A stretch of DNA of 35,115 bases from positions 1 through 35,115 of the forward strand of contig JASJEG010000006.1 of NCBI GenBank assembly GCA_030064765.1, given 5' to 3'. Below the pieces are notes generated by a model. That model made no database searches. It was not told the origin of the DNA and saw nothing but the letters and a program-made list of their open reading frames with translations. This stretch comes from Acidimicrobiia bacterium (lineage in GTDB: Bacteria; Actinomycetota; Acidimicrobiia; Spongiisociales; UBA5794). Shown one piece after another: positions 30,996-35,115 of this stretch (the stretch's first letter is position 1; each line of letters opens with the position of its first letter). The position numbers and the translations under genes were made by a program.

Positions 30996-31874
30996 ATGCT
31001 GACTTCCGAGAGATCAGGAGCGCTGGAATTACCCGAAGGTCTGATCTCGGCTGAGCTTCGCCAGCGTATCGAGCAAGCTCCCCGCAAGGCACTCATCAGC
31101 AGCAGCTATCCGTACGACTTCAAGCTGGGACGCAGGGAGTACGAGGCGGAAAAGCGGCTTTTGCAGATAGAACTTCTGCAAGTGCAGCGGTGGGTCGAGG
31201 AGACGGGGCAACGCTTGCTCCTCATCTTCGAGGGCCGTGATGCCGCCGGCAAGGGCGGAACCATCAAGCGGTTCAACGAGCACCTGAACCCGCGGGCGGC
31301 TCGCGTGGTGGCGCTTCCCAAGCCCACCGAGAAGGAACGTGGCCAGTGGTTCTTCCAGCGGTATATCGAACGACTCCCCACCGCAGGAGAGATGGTGTTC
31401 TTCGACCGCTCCTGGCACAACCGGGCGGTTGTCGAGCCGGTGATGGGCTTCTGCACGCCCGAGGAGCATCGGGTGTTTCTGCATCAGGCCCCGCTGGTGG
31501 AGGAGATGCTGGTCGAGAGCGGCATAACACTGTTCAAGTTCTGGTTCTCGGTGAGTCGCGAGGAGCAACTCCGCCGCTTCCTGTCTCGATCGCACGACGC
31601 CCTCAAGCAATGGAAGCTGAGCCCCGTGGACGTCGAGTCGTTGGGCAAGTGGGAGGAATACACCCAGGTTAAGCAAGCCATGTTCATGGCCACCGACACG
31701 GAAATCGCCCCCTGGACTGTGGTTCGGTCCGACGACAAGAAGCGGGCGCGGCTGGCAACGATGCGCTATTTCCTCAGCAAGATGGACTACCCGGAGAAGG
31801 ACCGGGAGAGCATCGGGATTCCCGACGTCAGCATCATCGGTCCGCCGCGGGCGATCTATCTCGACGACACGTAG
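30996..31874 (+). CDS. ppk2: Polyphosphate kinase 2 (PPK2 family)
   Basis: A 292-residue single-domain PPK2 (class I-like length). Walker A is 'EGRDAAGKGGTIKR' (79-92). 'LPKPTEKERGQWFFQRYIERLP' is the substrate-lid region, and the Walker B block is 'FFDRSWHNRAVVEPVMGF' (135-152), where most members read DRSWYNRA. 'FSVSREEQLRRFLSR' and 'DDKKRARLATMRYFLSK' are also characteristic. It transfers phosphate between polyphosphate and ADP/GDP, supplying nucleoside triphosphates or storing phosphate. It stands alone. Confidence 0.92.
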   Translation: MLTSERSGALELPEGLISAELRQRIEQAPRKALISSSYPYDFKLGRREYEAEKRLLQIELLQVQRWVEETGQRLLLIFEGRDAAGKGGTIKRFNEHLNPRAARVVALPKPTEKERGQWFFQRYIERLPTAGEMVFFDRSWHNRAVVEPVMGFCTPEEHRVFLHQAPLVEEMLVESGITLFKFWFSVSREEQLRRFLSRSHDALKQWKLSPVDVESLGKWEEYTQVKQAMFMATDTEIAPWTVVRSDDKKRARLATMRYFLSKMDYPEKDRESIGIPDVSIIGPPRAIYLDDT

Positions 31875-31957
31875 GGAGCATTTCGCGAGCCGGGCATGTC
31901 GAATGGTTCGCAGCCCCATCTGATCGCTAGCCTGAGCTAGGCGGCGCGGCAGCGCGC

Positions 31958-31974
31958 AGGCGCACGAAGCGCCT
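31958..31974 (+). terminator. Weak terminator-like hairpin after PPK2
   Basis: AGGCGC-acgaa-GCGCCT at 31958-31974 is a perfect six-base stem in the 193-base gap between PPK2 and the nuclease gene. Only TT follows, so it is a poor intrinsic terminator. A shorter CTAGC/GCTAG pair lies just before it. No gene is visible in this gap. Confidence 0.3.
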
Positions 31975-32066
31975 TGGACCAAGCGATGCGCCGCACGGAG
32001 CGGTCGAAGATCGCGGCACGAAGAGCGTCCAGACCGCTTCCCTGCGGGGCAGAGAAGGGGTAGACG

Positions 32067-34991
32067 ATGGCGGGTTCTCTAGTTTCTGGACGACGGATAC
32101 GGCTGGCGGTGACCCTGGCCTTGGTCTCCTCGGTGCTCGCCTTGTCGGCTACGGCGAGTGTGCATGCCGCAGAGCCCGCGGCTGATCATTTGTTGTTGTC
32201 TGAGTTTGCGGTGACGCCGACTGCTGGTGAGTTTGTTGAGATCTTCAATCCGACGGATGCGACTGTTGATTTGACGGATGTGTATCTGACGGATGCGACG
32301 TTTGCTGGTGGTCCGACGTACTACTACCAGATTGTTACTGGTGGTGGCGGTGGCGGCGGTTTTGGGGATTTCCATGCGAGGTTCCCGGCTGGTGCTTCGA
32401 TTGCGGCGGGGGAGTATCAGACCGTTGCTTTGAATGGTTCGGATGACTTTTTGGCTGCCTATGGCGTGGCTGCGACTTATGAGTTGTATGACGACGCTGG
32501 GGCGGCTGATGGGGTTCCGGCGATGTTGGAGGCTACGGCTGGTTCGATTGGTGGTCAGGGTGGCCTGTCCGATGGGGAGGTGCTGGTCCTGTATTCGTGG
32601 GATGGCGCCACTGATTTGGTGCAGGACCATGACTATGTGGTGTTTGGGGACAAGGCCGAGGCGGTTGATAAGACTGGTGTGGCTATTGATGGTCCGGATG
32701 CGGGGACTGATACGTCTGCGTATTTGCCGGATACTTCGGTTGCGTCGCAGGATGCGGTGGCTCCCGATCAGGTGCATACCTCTGGGTTGTCCTGGCAGCG
32801 GGCTGATCTGACCGAAGGGGTGGAGACTCGTACTGGTGGCAACGGCGTCACCGGCAACGACGAAACCTCCGAAGCCAGCTCGGTTACGTGGGGAGAGACC
32901 GTACCCACTCCGAACGCCGCAACCACTCTGCCGCCTCCGGCGGCCGGTGGGGGCCTGGCGCCCTTGCCACCGCTCGGTGCGTGTGGTGACCCGTTCACCG
33001 CGATCTACGAGATCCAAGGTGCCACCGGTGACGGGGCGTTCGAGGATGGAACACCCGCCCTGACCGAAGGTGTCGTTACCGGCATCTTCGAAGGCTATGG
33101 CGGTTACAACATCCAGGACGCCACCGGTGATGGTGACGCCGCCACGTCGGACGGCATATTCGTCGCGGCGGATACAGCCGGAGTCACGGTTGGTAACACG
33201 GTTCGGATCGTAGGACGGACCATGGAACTGTTCGGGCTCTCCGAGATCACCGGAGTCGAGGGATTCCTCGACTGCGGCGCCGGTCCGGCGATCGCCCCAA
33301 CGGTTGTCGACCTTCCCTTGACTGCCGCAGAACGCGAGCCGTTCGAAGGCATGCTGATCACGCTGAGCGACACGATGGTTGCCACCGATACGTACAACCT
33401 CCCGAACTTCGGTGAGGTGTGGATTGCGGCGGACATGGTTGTGCGGCAGCCCACCAACGTGTACTCCGTCGGTGATCCTGCGCTGCAGGATCTCGCCGAC
33501 GAGAACATGGCACGGGCGATCATCCTCGACGATGGTTCGACGTCGACCCCGGCCGAGGTTCCCTACCTGCCGGCCGGTGGTACGTTGCGACTCGGTGATA
33601 CAGCTTCGACCGTGACGGGCGTAATGCACTACAGCTTCGGGCAGTTCCGCATCAACCCGACCGTCCCGGTGACGTTCACCGAAAGCAACCCAAGGCCGGC
33701 TGCGCCCGCTGTCGGTGGTGATGTGACCGTTGCGACATTCAACGTCCTCAACTACTGGACGACGTTGGGTGGTCGTGGCGCATCGACTGCCGAGCAGTTG
33801 GACGAGCAAACCGAGGGTCTGGTGGCTGCCATCATGGGTCTCGGTGCCGACATAATCGGTCTCCAGGAAATGGAGAACGATCCAGCGCACACACCGATCA
33901 CCACTCTCGTCGCTGAGTTGAACGCGGCTGAGGGCAGCACTGTGTGGGCCTGGGTCGGTGAGGTCAACTACTACAACGACTACCCGATCCGCAACGAGAT
34001 CATCTATCGCATCGGAGCGGTTGATCCACTAGGTGATCCGCTCACGATCGAGGATCCGGCGTTCGACGACATCGCTCCCGGCGGCACCAGCCAGCTGGGC
34101 CGGCCCCCGGTGGCACAAACGTTCATCGCGAACGGCGAGAAGTTCACCGTTGTGTCGAATCACTTCAAGTCGAAGAGTTGCACCGCCTCCAGCGGTGACG
34201 ACGCCGACATGGGTGACGGCCAAGCCTGCTACAACGCCCGGCGCGTCCTGCAGGCGGAACGTGTTCTCGAGTTCGTCGGTGCGCTGCAGGCCTTCACCGG
34301 AGACGACGATGTAATCGTGCTCGGCGATCTGAACGCCTACATGGCCGAGGATCCCATTCTGGAGCTCGAGACAGAGCTGACGAATGTGTTCGCCGAGATG
34401 AATGATGATCCCTACACCTACAACTTCTTCGCCGCCTCTTCGGCGCCATGGATCGGCCGAGGCAATCTCGACCACATCCTGGTGACCCCCGAGATGGCGT
34501 ACAAGGTGTCCGGTGTAGAGGCATGGAACATCAACGGTGACGAGCCGAACATGCTCGGGTGGAATACGCCGGCGTTGTCGGCACCGGGTCCGTATCGTTC
34601 GTCGGATCACGATCCGATCGTCATGGGCATTCGTACCCCGAGTCCGTTCACCGATACGGTGGGCAATATCTTTGCCGACGACATCTTCTGGGTGGCGCAA
34701 GCCGGCATCACCTTCGGATGTAACCCGCCGGTGAATGACGAGTACTGTCCAAACGACCTGCTGACGCGTGGTCAGCTGGCGGCGATGTTCGTGCGGGCGT
34801 TGTATCTGCCGGCGTCGGCGACGGACTACTTCACGGATGATGACACGTCGATCTTCGAGGATGACATCAACGCTCTGGCGGAGGCGGGGATCACCCTCGG
34901 CTGCAATCCGCCGGCCAATGACAACTACTGTCCGAACGATTCGCTGACCAGAGGGCAAATTGCTGCCTTCTGGCATCGGGCGCTCGGGTAG
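32067..34991 (+). CDS. Secreted multidomain nuclease (lamin-tail, EEP nuclease, SLH-like repeats)
   Basis: A 974-residue exported protein. A basic N-terminus and hydrophobic core (about 10-33) end at an 'VHA-AEP' signal-peptidase site near residue 34. A lamin-tail-like domain (about 37-270) contains 'LLLSEFAVTPTAGEFVEIFNPTD' and a Gly-rich loop. Then follow an OB-fold-like region (about 305-545) and an endonuclease/exonuclease/phosphatase domain (550-857) with 'VATFNVLNYW', 'GLQEMEN', 'SNHFKSK', 'VLGDLNAY', 'LDHILVTPEM' and 'SSDHDPIV', all the usual catalytic blocks. The C-terminus has two SLH-like repeats with paired cysteines ('GCNPPVNDEYCPND', 'GCNPPANDNYCPND'). It resembles ExeM/NucH-type extracellular DNases. 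Residues 39-255 use markedly different codons from the rest. Confidence 0.9.
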   Translation: MAGSLVSGRRIRLAVTLALVSSVLALSATASVHAAEPAADHLLLSEFAVTPTAGEFVEIFNPTDATVDLTDVYLTDATFAGGPTYYYQIVTGGGGGGGFGDFHARFPAGASIAAGEYQTVALNGSDDFLAAYGVAATYELYDDAGAADGVPAMLEATAGSIGGQGGLSDGEVLVLYSWDGATDLVQDHDYVVFGDKAEAVDKTGVAIDGPDAGTDTSAYLPDTSVASQDAVAPDQVHTSGLSWQRADLTEGVETRTGGNGVTGNDETSEASSVTWGETVPTPNAATTLPPPAAGGGLAPLPPLGACGDPFTAIYEIQGATGDGAFEDGTPALTEGVVTGIFEGYGGYNIQDATGDGDAATSDGIFVAADTAGVTVGNTVRIVGRTMELFGLSEITGVEGFLDCGAGPAIAPTVVDLPLTAAEREPFEGMLITLSDTMVATDTYNLPNFGEVWIAADMVVRQPTNVYSVGDPALQDLADENMARAIILDDGSTSTPAEVPYLPAGGTLRLGDTASTVTGVMHYSFGQFRINPTVPVTFTESNPRPAAPAVGGDVTVATFNVLNYWTTLGGRGASTAEQLDEQTEGLVAAIMGLGADIIGLQEMENDPAHTPITTLVAELNAAEGSTVWAWVGEVNYYNDYPIRNEIIYRIGAVDPLGDPLTIEDPAFDDIAPGGTSQLGRPPVAQTFIANGEKFTVVSNHFKSKSCTASSGDDADMGDGQACYNARRVLQAERVLEFVGALQAFTGDDDVIVLGDLNAYMAEDPILELETELTNVFAEMNDDPYTYNFFAASSAPWIGRGNLDHILVTPEMAYKVSGVEAWNINGDEPNMLGWNTPALSAPGPYRSSDHDPIVMGIRTPSPFTDTVGNIFADDIFWVAQAGITFGCNPPVNDEYCPNDLLTRGQLAAMFVRALYLPASATDYFTDDDTSIFEDDINALAEAGITLGCNPPANDNYCPNDSLTRGQIAAFWHRALG

Positions 34992-35020
34992 AAGCAGCTA
35001 GGCAAGAGGCGGGCCGTCTC

Positions 35021-35049
35021 CGGGCAACGGAGGCGGCCCTGCCGCGCCA
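35021..35049 (+). terminator. Terminator-like hairpin after the nuclease gene
   Basis: GGGCCGTCTCCG (35021-35032), loop GGCAA, and CGGAGGCGGCCC (35038-35049) pair along twelve positions with one G-U. It lies 30 bases after the nuclease stop. Only a single T follows, so termination is likely but not of the U-tract type. Nothing further is visible to the end of the window. Confidence 0.55.
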
Positions 35050-35115
35050 TGTGGCAATCCGCGGTGCGCGACGGCAGCGAATCAATGTCATGCGATCACC
35101 TGAATCAGTTTGGGA

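Noticed and set aside
32079-33890. A 603-codon minus-strand open frame opposite the nuclease gene
   Set aside because: Its product is low-complexity, Arg/His-rich and matches no family. It mirrors the codon structure of the real nuclease gene on the plus strand.
1-35115. tRNA, rRNA, CRISPR arrays, insertion sequences, prophage or integration sites
   Set aside because: I saw no cloverleaf-like sequence, regularly spaced repeats, transposase or integrase motif anywhere in the window.

Overview
The window reads as a GC-rich, densely coded chromosome segment from an actinobacterium. Several features suggest a lineage near Acidimicrobiia: frequent GTG/TTG starts, F420-type (LLM and DDN-like) oxidoreductases, actinobacterial conserved families, and a secreted nuclease ending in Cys-containing SLH-like repeats. 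This placement is inference; there is no rRNA in the window. I see no tRNA, IS element, prophage, CRISPR array or attachment site. No gap between genes exceeds about 265 bases.

Layout. 1-2338 (minus): an operon of a ring-opening amidohydrolase (cyanuric acid hydrolase/barbiturase family), an AllH-like DUF2877 protein and the start of an AllF/FdrA-like protein. 2508-5655: a dimethylargininase, a winged-helix regulator with its membrane-protein partner and a candidate operator, and a membrane-anchored esterase. 5667-8671: a HypA-like nickel chaperone overlapping a MinD/Mrp-type ATPase, a DJ-1/isonitrile-hydratase-like protein, an Asp/Glu racemase and a DDN-like protein. 8771-15763: a YkvA-like protein, TrkH/TrkA potassium uptake, DUF445, AzlC/AzlD exporter, a PlsC-like acyltransferase and an NTF2-like protein. 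15797-20590 (minus): a Pat-type acyl-CoA synthetase/acetyltransferase, then a cysteine synthase-TusA-DsrE2 sulfur operon behind a Cys-codon attenuator. 20702-26402: two LLM oxidoreductases, an MpaB/DUF2236 protein, a serine racemase/threonine dehydratase-type enzyme, an uncharacterised conserved protein and an SRPBCC-ArsR-SRPBCC operon. 26478-34991: BipA/TypA, an AhpD-like protein with an in-frame TGA, a DRG-like GTPase, an RRM protein, PPK2 and a large secreted nuclease.

Most notable. (1) Upstream of the cysteine synthase lies a 25-codon leader ORF with four consecutive Cys codons, a strong intrinsic terminator and a competing antiterminator pairing, the layout of classical ribosome-mediated attenuation. 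(2) The AhpD-like gene has TGA exactly where the second Cys of CxxCxxxH belongs. The frame continues for 115 codons, and a SECIS-like hairpin follows the TGA, which points to a selenoprotein. (3) A ring-opening amidohydrolase is co-transcribed with subunits of the oxamate carbamoyltransferase family, suggesting an undescribed carbamoyl-salvage route. (4) The HypA-ATPase pair resembles the archaeal HypA-HypB(AT) nickel-loading module. (5) The secreted nuclease changes codon usage abruptly inside the gene.

How the genes may work together. The sulfur operon couples Cys synthesis to sulfane-sulfur carriers and appears to sense Cys-tRNA charging. The first operon likely opens a cyclic ureide or triazine and passes on the carbamoyl product. 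The remaining genes are mostly housekeeping (K+ uptake, translation GTPases, polyphosphate, lipid synthesis) or small regulator-target pairs.
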